DNA of 64,000 bases from an uncultured Flavobacteriales bacterium (GTDB taxonomy: Bacteria; Bacteroidota; Bacteroidia; Flavobacteriales_F; PHOS-HE28), in assembly GCA_937872175.1 (NCBI GenBank), contig CALMPI010000016.1, forward strand, positions 1 through 64,000, written 5' to 3'. The position numbers and the translations under genes are program-made. Of this stretch, positions 7,558 through 16,310 are shown piece by piece. The notes under the pieces were generated by a model that did not search any database, was not told where the DNA came from, and saw only the letters and a list, made by a program, of their open reading frames with translations. The stretch's first letter is position 1; each line of letters begins with the position of its first letter.

Positions 7558-9540
7558 ATGCGCCACCTGCTCCTCCTTTCCACCGCGGCGTTCAGCACCA
7601 TGCTGGCCGCACAGAACGACTGCGCCTCCGCGCTCCCCATCAGCGCAGGCATCCACGTGGTGCCGGCCATCACCGGCACACCGGCCCCCTTGGTCTGCAC
7701 CGAGAGCGCCGTGATGGCCTCCGCCAGTGCCTGGTACGCCTATACCGCCTCGCAGGACACCAACGTGCGCATCGTCACGCACGTCCAGGGCCATCCCGAC
7801 CAGGACACCCGCGTCAGTGTGGCCGTCGGACCGTGCGGCGGCTTGGGCTGCTTCGCTGGTGACGACAATTCGGGCCCCAACCTCACCTCGGCCTTCAGCT
7901 TCCGGGCGGAACAGGGCACCACCTACCGCATCATCGTGGAGAACAACAACGGCGGCCAGGGATGCGCCTTCGAGCTCTCCGAGTTCGCCAACCCCACCGC
8001 TCCCGTGGATGTGGTCACGTTCAGCGGCTTCGCGCTCACGGACCCCGCCGTCATCGCCGGGGTCGTCGACATGAACGAGGATGGCCGGGATGACCTCGTG
8101 GTGCCGGATGTCTTCGGACTTACGGTGCATCACCAGCAGGCGGACGGTTCGTTCGTACCGCAGGCGACCCCGCACGGGATCATCAACAACCCGGCCTCGC
8201 AAGGCCTGGCCGTGGGCGACATCGACAACAACGGATACCCCGACCTGTTCTATGCCGGGGCCCAGAGCAGCTTCCATGTGCTGATGGCCGATGCCAACGG
8301 AACCAGCTACCTGCCCACCGCGCTCACCATCGGCGGGGCCACCTACCGCAACAACCTGGTGGACGTGGATGCGGATGGGCATCTGGACGGCTTCGTCACC
8401 AGCGACCTCGCCTTGAACTTCGTGCTGCACAATGATGGCAATGGCGGCCTGGCCTTCATCAACCAGACCTACGGCACGGTGTGCGGCAACAAGGCCGTGC
8501 TGTGGACCGACCTGGACAACGACGGGCTGGTGGACGCGTACTGCACCAAGAGCGGATGCGCGGAGGAGGATGTGCTGCTCCACAACGAAGGCGGTCTGGT
8601 GCTGACCCCTGTGAACGACCCCGTGGTGACCCAGGACCATGATGCCCGCAGCAGCGCCTGGGGGGACTTCGACAACGACGGCGACATGGACGGCTTCGTG
8701 GGCGCCAGCGGCAGCCCGAACTGGAGCTTCCGTCACCTGCTGCTGCGCAACAACGGCGATGGCACCTTCACGAACGTCATCCTGGGCTCCGGCCTGGACG
8801 TGTTCCACGCCACCGGCACCGAGTGGGTGACGCACGACCTGAACAACGACGGCTGGCTGGACATCCTGGGCGGCACCCGGGTACACTACGGCATCGGCGG
8901 TCTGCAGTTCGTTCAGGGCGGGGTCCTACAGCCCGAGGCCGTGGGCGACCTCAACCACGATGGTGCCCTGGACCTCACCAACGGCAACGTGGTCTGGATC
9001 AGCAGCGGCACGGCCAACCACTGGCTTCGGGTGCGGACCGTGGGCACGGTGAGCAACCGCAGCGGCATCGGTGCGCGGGTGGAGCTGCACACGTCGATGG
9101 GCCAGCAGATCCGCGACATCCGCAGCGGCGAAGGCGCCCGGTTCATGAGCAGCCTGTACGCCCATTTCGGCCTGGGCCCCTCCCCCGTCGTCGATCAGGT
9201 GGTGGTGCGCTGGCCCAGCGGCATCGTGGACGTGGTCCCGACGCCCGCGGCGGACACCCTCCTCACCGTGGTGGAGGGCACCATGCCCATGGGCCTCCAC
9301 GAAGCTGCGGTGAACGATCTCGGGCTATACCCCAATCCAACCACCGACCGGCTTTTCGTCGCCGATCAGGCTTCGTGGGCCGGTGCTGACCTGCGCATCC
9401 TGGATGCCCTGGGCCGTGAGGTCGGGCGGTCCATGGTCCATCGGAACGGGATCGACGTTTCGGCCCTGCGACCGGGGGCGTATTGGCTGCGCCTGTCGAC
9501 CGGTACGGCGATGCGCGCCTGGCCGTTCGTGAAGGAGTGA
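7558..9540 (+). CDS. FG-GAP/VCBS repeat protein with ASPIC/UnbV and T9SS sorting domains
   Basis: 660 residues. A signal peptide (MRHLLLLSTAAFSTMLAAQ) is followed by a beta domain, then at least seven calcium-binding-type FG-GAP/VCBS repeats, recognisable as DMNEDGRDDLVVPD, DIDNNGYPDLFYAG, DVDADGHLDGF, DLDNDGLVDAY, DFDNDGDMDGFVG, DLNNDGWLDILGG and DLNHDGALDL. An ASPIC/UnbV-like domain (NHWLRVRTVG, SGIGARVELHTSMG, VRWPSGIVDVV) and a C-terminal T9SS sorting domain (LYPNPTTDRLFV ... LRPGAYWLRLSTG) complete it. A propeller-type surface protein is expected; activity unknown. Starts at 7531 or further upstream are possible but would spoil the signal peptide. Confidence 0.88.
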   Translation: MRHLLLLSTAAFSTMLAAQNDCASALPISAGIHVVPAITGTPAPLVCTESAVMASASAWYAYTASQDTNVRIVTHVQGHPDQDTRVSVAVGPCGGLGCFAGDDNSGPNLTSAFSFRAEQGTTYRIIVENNNGGQGCAFELSEFANPTAPVDVVTFSGFALTDPAVIAGVVDMNEDGRDDLVVPDVFGLTVHHQQADGSFVPQATPHGIINNPASQGLAVGDIDNNGYPDLFYAGAQSSFHVLMADANGTSYLPTALTIGGATYRNNLVDVDADGHLDGFVTSDLALNFVLHNDGNGGLAFINQTYGTVCGNKAVLWTDLDNDGLVDAYCTKSGCAEEDVLLHNEGGLVLTPVNDPVVTQDHDARSSAWGDFDNDGDMDGFVGASGSPNWSFRHLLLRNNGDGTFTNVILGSGLDVFHATGTEWVTHDLNNDGWLDILGGTRVHYGIGGLQFVQGGVLQPEAVGDLNHDGALDLTNGNVVWISSGTANHWLRVRTVGTVSNRSGIGARVELHTSMGQQIRDIRSGEGARFMSSLYAHFGLGPSPVVDQVVVRWPSGIVDVVPTPAADTLLTVVEGTMPMGLHEAAVNDLGLYPNPTTDRLFVADQASWAGADLRILDALGREVGRSMVHRNGIDVSALRPGAYWLRLSTGTAMRAWPFVKE

Positions 9541-9544
9541 TGGG

Positions 9545-11569
9545 TCAATACCCCGCCAACCGTTCCACCGCCGCCTTCAACCTACCCTTCGGCAGGAACC
9601 CGTTCTCCAGCGGGATGGCGAAGGGCACCGGCGTATCCCAGCTGGCCACCCGCACTATCGGCGCGTCCAGGTGCTGGAAGGCGTGCTCGGCGATGATGGC
9701 CGCCAACTCCCCACCAAAGCCTGCCGTCAGCGTGTCCTCGTGCAGCAGCAACACCTTGCCGGTCCGCTTCACGCTGGCCAGGATGGTCTCCACGTCCAAT
9801 GGCACCAGCGTGCGCAGGTCGATGATGTCGATGTCGATGCCGGTCTCCTGCTGCACGTCGGTGGCCCAGTGCACGCCCATCCCGTAGGTGATGACGCTCA
9901 TCGCCGACCCCTCGCGCACCACACGCGCCTTCCCGAAGGGAATGCCGTAGGGCTGCTCAGGCACAGGCCCGGTGATGCTGCGGTACATGGCCTTGTGCTC
10001 GAAGAACATCACCGGGTTGGGATCGTCGAAGGCGGTCATCAGCAGGCCCTTGGCATCATACGGGTCGCTGGGATAGACCACCTTGAGGCCCGGCGTCTTC
10101 ACGAACCACATCTCGTTGCTCTGGCTGTGGAACGGCCCCGCGCCCACCCCGGCCCCGGTGGGCATGCGCACCACCACGTCGGCGTTCTGGCCCCAGCGGT
10201 AGTGCATCTTCGCCAGGTTGTTGCAGATCTGGGTGATGCCCTCGCTCACGAAGTCGGCGAACTGCATCTCCATCATCGCCTTCATGCCCTTGATGCTGAG
10301 GCCCAACGATGCACCGAGGATCGCGCTCTCGCACAATGGGGTGTTCCGCACCCTGTCCTTGCCGAACTGCTCCACGAAGCCCTCGGTGATCTTGAACGCG
10401 CCGCCGTACTCGGCGATGTCCTGCCCCATCAGCACCAGTCCGGGGTGGCGCTCCATGCTCTGGCGCAGGCCTTCCTGGATGGCGTCGATCATGCGTTTCT
10501 CGGGCGCGTTAGCGGAACCGGGGTCAACTGCCAACTGGGAACTGCCAACTGCCAACTGCTCTGATGCATACACATCCCCGAGTTCGGCCTCCGCGACCGG
10601 CACAGGTTCCGGCTCCTCGAACGCGTGCTTCAGGTCCTCCTCGATCCCGTCCTTCAGGCGGGCCCGGATCTCGTCCCGCCTGGCGATCGTGAGCACCCCG
10701 TGCTTCAGCAGCCAGGCCTCATAGTTGGCCACAGGGTCCTTTCGGCCCCACTCCTCGAACAGCTCCTTGGGCACGTACTTGGTGCCGCTCGCCTCCTCGT
10801 GGCCCCGCATGCGGAAGGTGATGCACTCCACCAGGATCGGCCGCGGGTTCTCGCGCACGCTGTCGGCCAGCTTCGCCAGGGTGTCGTACACCTCCAGGAT
10901 GTTGTTGCCCGCGATCTGCACGCCCTCGATGCCGTAGCCGATGGCCTTGTCCACGAAGCTCTTCATGCGGAACTGCTCGCTGCTGGGCGTGCTCAGGCCG
11001 TAGCCGTTGTTCTCGATGATGAAGAGCACCGGCAGGTCCCACACCGCCGCCACGTTCACGCTCTCGTGGAAATCGCCCTCGCTGGTGGCGCCATCACCGG
11101 TGAAGACGATGGTGCAGCGGTCCTCCTTCTTCAGCTTATGGGCCAGCGCGATGCCGTCGGCGATGCCCATCTGCGGGCCCAGGTGGCTGATCATGCCCAC
11201 CACCCTGTGCTCCTGGCTGCCGAAGTGGAAGCTGCGCTCGCGGCCCTTGCTGTAGCCGGTGGCCTTGCCCTGCCACTGCGCGAAGAGCTTGCGGAAGGGC
11301 ATGCCGCGCGTAGTGAAGACGCCCAGGTTGCGGTGCATGGGCAGGATGTACTCGTCGTCGCGCAGGGCCATGGTGGCCCCCACGGCGATGGCCTCCTGGC
11401 CGATGCCGCTGAACCACTTGCTGATCCTGCCCTGCCGCAGCAGGCTCAGCATCTTCTCCTCAATGATGCGCGGGTACACCAGCTTGGTGTAGGTGTCCAG
11501 CAGAAAAGCGTCGTCGTGTGTGCCGCGCTCGAAACGGACCTGACGGTCCTCGATGGTCGATGGGGTCAT
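9545..11569 (-). CDS. 2-oxoacid dehydrogenase E1, alpha/beta fusion
   Basis: 674 residues. The N-terminal half is the E1 alpha domain, with the thiamine-diphosphate motif GDGATSEGDFHES ... IIENNGYGLST and the RGHEEASGTKYVP segment. The C-terminal half is E1 beta (LVLMGQDIAEYGGAFKITEG, PLCESAILGASLGLSIKG, PTGAGVGAGPFHSQSNE). Fused E1 alpha/beta proteins in Bacteroidota usually serve branched-chain 2-oxoacid dehydrogenase, decarboxylating and transferring the acyl group to E2 lipoamide. No E2 or E3 gene is nearby. The inter-domain linker (about residues 335-350) is partly encoded by a 35-bp, 7-bp-period repeat (10526-10560). Confidence 0.9.
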   Translation of the reverse strand: MTPSTIEDRQVRFERGTHDDAFLLDTYTKLVYPRIIEEKMLSLLRQGRISKWFSGIGQEAIAVGATMALRDDEYILPMHRNLGVFTTRGMPFRKLFAQWQGKATGYSKGRERSFHFGSQEHRVVGMISHLGPQMGIADGIALAHKLKKEDRCTIVFTGDGATSEGDFHESVNVAAVWDLPVLFIIENNGYGLSTPSSEQFRMKSFVDKAIGYGIEGVQIAGNNILEVYDTLAKLADSVRENPRPILVECITFRMRGHEEASGTKYVPKELFEEWGRKDPVANYEAWLLKHGVLTIARRDEIRARLKDGIEEDLKHAFEEPEPVPVAEAELGDVYASEQLAVGSSQLAVDPGSANAPEKRMIDAIQEGLRQSMERHPGLVLMGQDIAEYGGAFKITEGFVEQFGKDRVRNTPLCESAILGASLGLSIKGMKAMMEMQFADFVSEGITQICNNLAKMHYRWGQNADVVVRMPTGAGVGAGPFHSQSNEMWFVKTPGLKVVYPSDPYDAKGLLMTAFDDPNPVMFFEHKAMYRSITGPVPEQPYGIPFGKARVVREGSAMSVITYGMGVHWATDVQQETGIDIDIIDLRTLVPLDVETILASVKRTGKVLLLHEDTLTAGFGGELAAIIAEHAFQHLDAPIVRVASWDTPVPFAIPLENGFLPKGRLKAAVERLAGY
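10526..10560. repeat. Heptad tandem repeat inside the E1 fusion gene (AACTGCC x5)
   Basis: Five consecutive 7-bp units: AACTGCC, AACTGGG, AACTGCC, AACTGCC, AACTGCT. On the coding (minus) strand it specifies part of the alpha/beta linker (QLAVGSSQLAV). Because 35 is not a multiple of 3, the repeat as a unit is not codon-phased. Confidence 0.9.
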
Positions 11570-11660
11570 GGAAGTCGCCGGTCGGGCGTGCGGCCCTGGT
11601 GGATCGGCGGCGCAAAGGTATCCGCACCTCGGCCATGGACCGGGCAGGCGGCGGCCCCGT

Positions 11661-11669
11661 TACTTTCGC
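11661..11669 (+). promoter_or_regulatory. -7 box for the LtaS-like gene
   Basis: TACTTTCGC, ending 3 nt before the GTG at 11673. It decides that start over longer in-frame extensions. Confidence 0.5.
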
Positions 11670-11672
11670 GCG

Positions 11673-13559
11673 GTGCTGCGCGGTCCCCTGTTGGTGTTGG
11701 CGGTGCGTTCCGGGCTGCTGCTCGGGGTGTACGCGCTGGTCCGCGTCCTGTTCGTCGCGCTCAACGCCGGGTCGTTCGCCGATGCGCCGGCCTCGGCCTA
11801 TTGGGGCGGCTTGCGTTTCGACCTCAGCGCGCTGGCCTGGCTGAACGCCCTGTGGGTGCTCCTGAGCCTGGCGGTGCCCCGGCCACAAGGCGCGTGGCGG
11901 AAGGCGCTCGCCGGCCTCTACCTGGGCGTGAACGCCGTTGCCCTCTTCTTCGCCTGCGTCGATCTGGAGTACTACAAGTTCAGCCTCAAGCGGAGCACGG
12001 CCGACTTTCTGCGCATCCTCACCGCCGGCAGCGACACCGCCAATCTGGCCCCGGCCTTCGCACGCGATTACTGGTACATCGTGCTGACCTACCTGGCGTT
12101 GCTGGCCCTGCTGGCCTGGGGGCACCGGTGGGCGGGCCGGCTCGATGCCGGCGCTCCCCTGCGCCCCTGGCGAAGGGCCGCTGGTGCCATCGTGACCGTC
12201 GCCGCGCTCGTGGTGGCCTCCCGCGGGGGCCTGCAGCTGATCCCCCTGCAGGTGATCGATGCGGCCTGGTACGCGCCCGCCACCCATATCCCCGTGGTGC
12301 TCAACACGCCCTTCACCCTGCTGATGACGCTGGGGAAACCCGCGGTGCAGGAGCGGACCTACATGGCGCCGATGCAGGCCGATGTGCTGTGGCCCGTGAC
12401 GCACCGGTTCGATGCTCCGGCCGATCCGCTCGGCCACATCCCGCAGCGCCCCAACGTGGTGGTGATCGTGCTGGAGAGCTTCAGCGCGGTGTACAGCGCC
12501 CGGCTCAGCGCCGGACCCGGGTACATGCCCTTCCTCGACGAGCTGATGGACCAGAGCCTGAACATGACGCATGCCTACGCCAACGGGCGCCGCAGCATCG
12601 ATGGCATTCCGGCCGTGCTCGCCTCGATCCCCGAACTGATGGATGAGGCCTTCATCACCTCGAGCTATGCCCAGCAGCCCTTCACCTCGCTGGCCGGGGT
12701 CCTGGCCGCCGAAGGTTACCGCACCAGCTTCTTCCACGGCGGCAACAACGGCACCATGGGCTTCGACGGCTTCGCCCGCAGCGCGGGGTTCCAACGCTAC
12801 GTGGGCCGCAACGAATATCCCGTGCAGGAGCACTACGACGGCCATTGGGGCATCTGGGACGCGCCCTTCCTGCAGTACTTCGCCGAGGAACTGAGCCGGG
12901 AGCAGCAGCCCTTCATGAGCTGCGTCTTCACCCTCAGCAGCCATCACCCCTACGAGCTGCCGCCCGACCTGGCCGCCCAGTTCAGCGGGGGCACCCACAA
13001 GATCCACCCCGTGCTCCGCTACACCGACGAGGCGTTACGGCGGTTCTTCGACACGGCACGCACCAAGCCCTGGTTCGCCAACACCCTGTTCGTGATCACC
13101 GCCGACCACACGGCCGACCTGGACCGCAACGGACAGCAGTACAGCAAGGCCATCGACTACTGGGTGCCCCTGCTCTTCCACATGCCCGCGCACCTGCCGG
13201 CGCGTGACCAGCACCGGGTGACCCAGCACATCGACATCCTGCCCACCGTGCTGGACCTCATCGGACACCGCGAGCCCTTCTTCAGCTTCGGCCACAGCGC
13301 CCTGCGCCCGGCCAGTCCTCCCTATGCCGTGATGGCCAGCAACCAGGTGTACCACGCCGTGGGCGACCGCTTCATCCTGCACTACGACGGCGAACGGTTG
13401 CTGGGCGTGGAGGCCCTCGGGACGGACAGCACCGGGCCGTTGGGCGAGCCTCGCGACCTGGTGGCCTTCGACATGCTCACGCGCCTGCAGGCCGCCATCC
13501 AGCAGTTCAACGGCCACCTGGTGAACAACAGCCTCACGGTGAAGGCTTCCGCTCCATGA
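11673..13559 (+). CDS. LTA-synthase-like membrane sulfatase/phosphotransferase
   Basis: 628 residues. About five N-terminal membrane helices (residues ~1-200) precede an extracytoplasmic alkaline-phosphatase-fold domain. That domain opens with NVVVIVLESFSAVYS (metal-binding Glu), has the candidate nucleophile in YANGRRSIDGIP, the SSHHPYELP segment, and the metal-binding ITADHTADL. In Gram-negatives such proteins transfer phosphoglycerol or phosphoethanolamine to envelope glycans or lipids. GTG 11673 is favoured by the -7 box 3 nt upstream. The last codons overlap the lipid kinase start (ATGA, 13556-13559), which suggests a joint role in lipid or envelope modification. Confidence 0.85.
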   Translation: MLRGPLLVLAVRSGLLLGVYALVRVLFVALNAGSFADAPASAYWGGLRFDLSALAWLNALWVLLSLAVPRPQGAWRKALAGLYLGVNAVALFFACVDLEYYKFSLKRSTADFLRILTAGSDTANLAPAFARDYWYIVLTYLALLALLAWGHRWAGRLDAGAPLRPWRRAAGAIVTVAALVVASRGGLQLIPLQVIDAAWYAPATHIPVVLNTPFTLLMTLGKPAVQERTYMAPMQADVLWPVTHRFDAPADPLGHIPQRPNVVVIVLESFSAVYSARLSAGPGYMPFLDELMDQSLNMTHAYANGRRSIDGIPAVLASIPELMDEAFITSSYAQQPFTSLAGVLAAEGYRTSFFHGGNNGTMGFDGFARSAGFQRYVGRNEYPVQEHYDGHWGIWDAPFLQYFAEELSREQQPFMSCVFTLSSHHPYELPPDLAAQFSGGTHKIHPVLRYTDEALRRFFDTARTKPWFANTLFVITADHTADLDRNGQQYSKAIDYWVPLLFHMPAHLPARDQHRVTQHIDILPTVLDLIGHREPFFSFGHSALRPASPPYAVMASNQVYHAVGDRFILHYDGERLLGVEALGTDSTGPLGEPRDLVAFDMLTRLQAAIQQFNGHLVNNSLTVKASAP

Positions 13560-14419
13560 AGGCCTGGCTGTTGCTGAACCCGCGCGCAGGAAAGAAGCGC
13601 GCGCTCACCGTGCGCCTGGCCGCGGAACGCATCGCCGCCGAGCTCGGCTGGTCGCTGGAGGTGCGGGTGATCGAAGCGCCCGGCCAGGGCACCACCCTCG
13701 CGCAGGAGGCGGTGGACAACGGCGCGCAACGGGTGATCAGCGTGGGCGGCGATGGCACCTTGAACGCCGTGGCCGCCGGTCTGGTGGGCACCAGGGTCGC
13801 GTTGGGCGTGGTGGCCATGGGCAGCGGCAACGGCTACGCTCGCTCGCTCCAACTGCCCTTGAAGCCCGAGGCGGCCTTGCGGCGGGCGTTCACGGGAACC
13901 CCGGCCATCATGGACGTCTGCCATCTCAACGACCGCCTCTTCCTCGGCACGGCCGGCATCGGCTTTGACGCGCGCGTGGCCTGGGAGTTCGACCGCAGCG
14001 AAGCGCGCGGGATGTGGAACTACATGCGCATCATCCTGAAGGACATCCTGGGAGCGAAGCCGATGCGCGTGGTGGTGAAGGCCAACCACGAGACCACCGA
14101 GCACGAGGTGCTCATGCTGGTGTTCTGCAACACGCGCGAGTTCGGCAACGGCGCCATCATCAGTCCCGGCTCACTGCCCGATGACGGCCTCGCGGAGCTT
14201 CAGATCGTGAGCAAGCCCTCCTTCATCCCGCTGTTGAAGGCGTTCTACGACGTGTACACCAACCGTGCGGACAAGAGCCGGTATGTGCGCACCATCCTCA
14301 CCCGCGAGGCCCAGGTGCACCAGGCCGGATCCCTCGCGCATCTGGATGGGGAACCGGCCTTGATCGGTAATGAGGTGCGTTTCCGGCTGGAGCCGAAACG
14401 GCTGTGGGTGGTGCGCTGA
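13556..14419 (+). CDS. Diacylglycerol/lipid kinase family protein (YegS-like)
   Basis: 287 residues with the family motifs NPRAGKKRA near the start, SVGGDGTLNAVAAGL (GGDGT nucleotide loop), GSGNGYARSLQLP and GTAGIGFDARVAWEF, followed by the beta-rich C-terminal domain ending in a substrate-loop-like HLDGEP segment. These kinases phosphorylate diacylglycerol or related lipids with ATP at the membrane surface. Coupling (ATGA) to the LtaS-like gene fits a cycle in which the phosphotransferase releases diacylglycerol from a phospholipid donor and this kinase recycles it. That link is inference. Confidence 0.9.
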   Translation: MKAWLLLNPRAGKKRALTVRLAAERIAAELGWSLEVRVIEAPGQGTTLAQEAVDNGAQRVISVGGDGTLNAVAAGLVGTRVALGVVAMGSGNGYARSLQLPLKPEAALRRAFTGTPAIMDVCHLNDRLFLGTAGIGFDARVAWEFDRSEARGMWNYMRIILKDILGAKPMRVVVKANHETTEHEVLMLVFCNTREFGNGAIISPGSLPDDGLAELQIVSKPSFIPLLKAFYDVYTNRADKSRYVRTILTREAQVHQAGSLAHLDGEPALIGNEVRFRLEPKRLWVVR

Positions 14420-14421
14420 TC

Positions 14422-14431
14422 GAACCTTCGC
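14422..14431 (+). promoter_or_regulatory. Putative -7 box for the 14455 gene
   Basis: GAACCTTCGC, 23 nt before the ATG at 14455, just after the kinase stop; a weak match to TAnnTTTG. Confidence 0.3.
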
Positions 14432-14454
14432 GCTCCGTGCGTGTACCAACGGCC

Positions 14455-15708
14455 ATGCGTAACGCCCTCACCGCGGTCCTGACCCTGGCCTCCTTGCTGG
14501 CGGCTGCCCAACCCGGCCCCATGGAAAAGCCCCTGCACGTGGTGGTGACGCCCGACCATGAGCTGATCCGCAACGGCGTGCCGCAGTATATGGTCATCTC
14601 TCCCGGTAACGACACCCTGCGGACGGACAAGCTCCGGCCCGCGCAGGGGGATAGCGTGCTCTCATTCATGGTGCATGCCTCCAGCGCCGACCATCCGTGG
14701 AGCGTGAAGTACCTGCCCGGTGGTGCCATGATGGACCTTCACCTGAACCATGCGCCATCGCTGTTCGGCTTCACCCTGCGCGTCCCGTTCACGCAAGGCG
14801 CCTTCGAACTGGACAGCCGTCGTTTGATAAAATGCCTCACGGACCAGGCGGAGGACCTGCAGGTGCGCGATGCCCGGCGACCCGGCTGGAACCTGGAGCA
14901 TCCCTTTGGCGCGGTGGATACGTTGGCCTGCCATGGTGGGCGTTTGATCTATGCACGCGGTGGCCGCATGCACCCCGAAGTGCGGATCCTTGACCTGATG
15001 CGCTTCGTGAAGCGCGTCCCGCGCATGCCACCCACGGCTGCGCGCGAAGCCAGCTACCCCGGTGGCCCCGCCAACTTCGATCGCTTCATCCGCTCCCACT
15101 TCAGCAAGCCATTGATCGAGCGCACCAATGCCCGGGTGAAGCTCTCGGCGCTGGTCACCATCGAGACGGACGGTAGCATCCACCGGGTGGACCTGAACGG
15201 CAGCGCGTATCCCGAACTGGACCGCGAGTTCAAGCGGGTGGTTCAACTGAGCAGCTGGTGGGAGCCGGCAGCCTTGGAGAACATCCGCAACACCATCGAC
15301 CCGCGCACCTTCCGCTATGTGGAACAGAGCCAGGTGATCGAGTTCACCGTGGACCCGGACAGCATCTGGACGGAGATCCCGGAGGCTGCGCTCACGATCA
15401 TGCCGAAGGACCCCACGCACAACGATGAGATCTCCGTGACCTTCCACTGGATCGGTGGCTCCTGCGGGCGGTACGAGGCCTACGCCAAGGTGCAGCCGGC
15501 TCCCACCGATGGCGGCCTTCGCGATGTGTTCCTGTACTTCGGGCAGCTGCCGGGCGAGCTCTGCACGGACATCAAGCCACAGGCCTTCGGCTTCACCATG
15601 AAGCCGTTGCCGCCGGGACGTTACCGCTTCAGGCAGATGCCGCATCCCAAGCTGGGCGGGGGCTGGGCGCCGGACCCGCATGCCGTGCGGGTGGTGGAGG
15701 TGCGGTAG
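14455..15708 (+). CDS. Secreted protein with TonB-C-like domain
   Basis: 417 residues with a signal peptide (MRNALTAVLTLASLLAAAQ). Residues ~195-290 (SYPGGPANFDRFIRSHFSKP, VKLSALVTIETDGSIHRVDL) resemble the C-terminal domain of TonB-type energy transducers, which Bacteroidota often place in stand-alone secreted proteins. The N-terminal ~190 residues and the last ~110 (SVTFHWIGGSCGRYEAYAKV) are unrecognised. There is no transmembrane anchor beyond the signal, so a canonical TonB role is unlikely. Convergent with the toxin gene, 3 bp from its stop. Confidence 0.72.
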   Translation: MRNALTAVLTLASLLAAAQPGPMEKPLHVVVTPDHELIRNGVPQYMVISPGNDTLRTDKLRPAQGDSVLSFMVHASSADHPWSVKYLPGGAMMDLHLNHAPSLFGFTLRVPFTQGAFELDSRRLIKCLTDQAEDLQVRDARRPGWNLEHPFGAVDTLACHGGRLIYARGGRMHPEVRILDLMRFVKRVPRMPPTAAREASYPGGPANFDRFIRSHFSKPLIERTNARVKLSALVTIETDGSIHRVDLNGSAYPELDREFKRVVQLSSWWEPAALENIRNTIDPRTFRYVEQSQVIEFTVDPDSIWTEIPEAALTIMPKDPTHNDEISVTFHWIGGSCGRYEAYAKVQPAPTDGGLRDVFLYFGQLPGELCTDIKPQAFGFTMKPLPPGRYRFRQMPHPKLGGGWAPDPHAVRVVEVR

Positions 15709-15711
15709 GCT

Positions 15712-16005
15712 TTACGGCCCGAAACGCTTGCTCGGACCACGGCTGGTATGGCGAACTTGGTAGACGAACACCTCAGCGCCTTTGATCTTGAACACGACAC
15801 GATACGGGAAGTCATCGAGCATGGCGTGACGGAATTCATCTTTGCGCAACTGGAACCCATACGGGTTTTCGCGGATGAAGGTGAAGCAGCGCTGAACGTC
15901 GCCGAGGAACCGATGCCCAAGGCCCTTGCTCTGCTGATCGTACCAGATGGCGGCAGCCGAGTACTCGCGCACCGCAGCCACGCGGACGTGCAGCCTGAAG
16001 CTCAT
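15712..16005 (-). CDS. RelE/ParE-superfamily toxin
   Basis: 97 residues: MSFRLHVRVAAVREYSAAAIWYD, a helical hairpin through GLGHRFLGDVQ and a strand-rich half with FRHAMLDDFPYRVVFKIKG and VFVYQVRHTSR. This is the usual RelE/ParE plasmid-stabilisation fold. Members are mRNA interferases or gyrase poisons held in check by the upstream antitoxin. The ATG overlaps the antitoxin stop (16002-16005, ATGA), the classical arrangement. Confidence 0.88.
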   Translation of the reverse strand: MSFRLHVRVAAVREYSAAAIWYDQQSKGLGHRFLGDVQRCFTFIRENPYGFQLRKDEFRHAMLDDFPYRVVFKIKGAEVFVYQVRHTSRGPSKRFGP

Positions 16006-16238
16006 TTGCCCAGCGCTTCACGCGCCATCCGCATCGCCTCCTCCATCGATACGTAGGTATCCTCGCCGCTCTCCTGCTTGCGCTCGATCTCACGCAACTC
16101 AGCAAGCTCATCGTCGGTGAAGTCGACATCCGTACGCTCACGGCGGTCGAACAGGTCCTTGATGCGTTGCAGGAAGGCGGTGTCCTTCTCAAGGAGCAGG
16201 CGCTCCATCAGGCTGAGCTTGAGGTCGGAGGTGCTCAT
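16002..16238 (-). CDS. Antitoxin partner of the RelE/ParE toxin
   Basis: 78 residues, acidic and mostly helical (SLMERLLLEKDTAFLQRI, FTDDELAELREIERKQESGE, YVSMEEAMRMAREALGK). No clear DNA-binding fold is visible, but size, charge and position directly before the toxin with an ATGA overlap identify it as the antitoxin. Preceded by a full-consensus TATCTTTG box, consistent with autoregulated expression of the pair. Confidence 0.85.
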   Translation of the reverse strand: MSTSDLKLSLMERLLLEKDTAFLQRIKDLFDRRERTDVDFTDDELAELREIERKQESGEDTYVSMEEAMRMAREALGK

Positions 16239-16254
16239 GGAAGTTCGAGTTGTT

Positions 16255-16262
16255 CAAAGATA
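16255..16262 (-). promoter_or_regulatory. -7 box of the toxin-antitoxin operon
   Basis: TATCTTTG on the minus strand, a full match to TAnnTTTG, 16 nt before the antitoxin ATG. Confidence 0.55.
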
Positions 16263-16310
16263 CGTTGAGCGCCCAAGGGAGGAGAGTCCTTCACGATTTA
16301 CAATGTTCGC

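Noticed and set aside
10625-12646. 673-codon plus-strand frame across E1 and the LtaS-like start
   Set aside because: Overlaps two well-supported genes in another phase; no recognisable domain.
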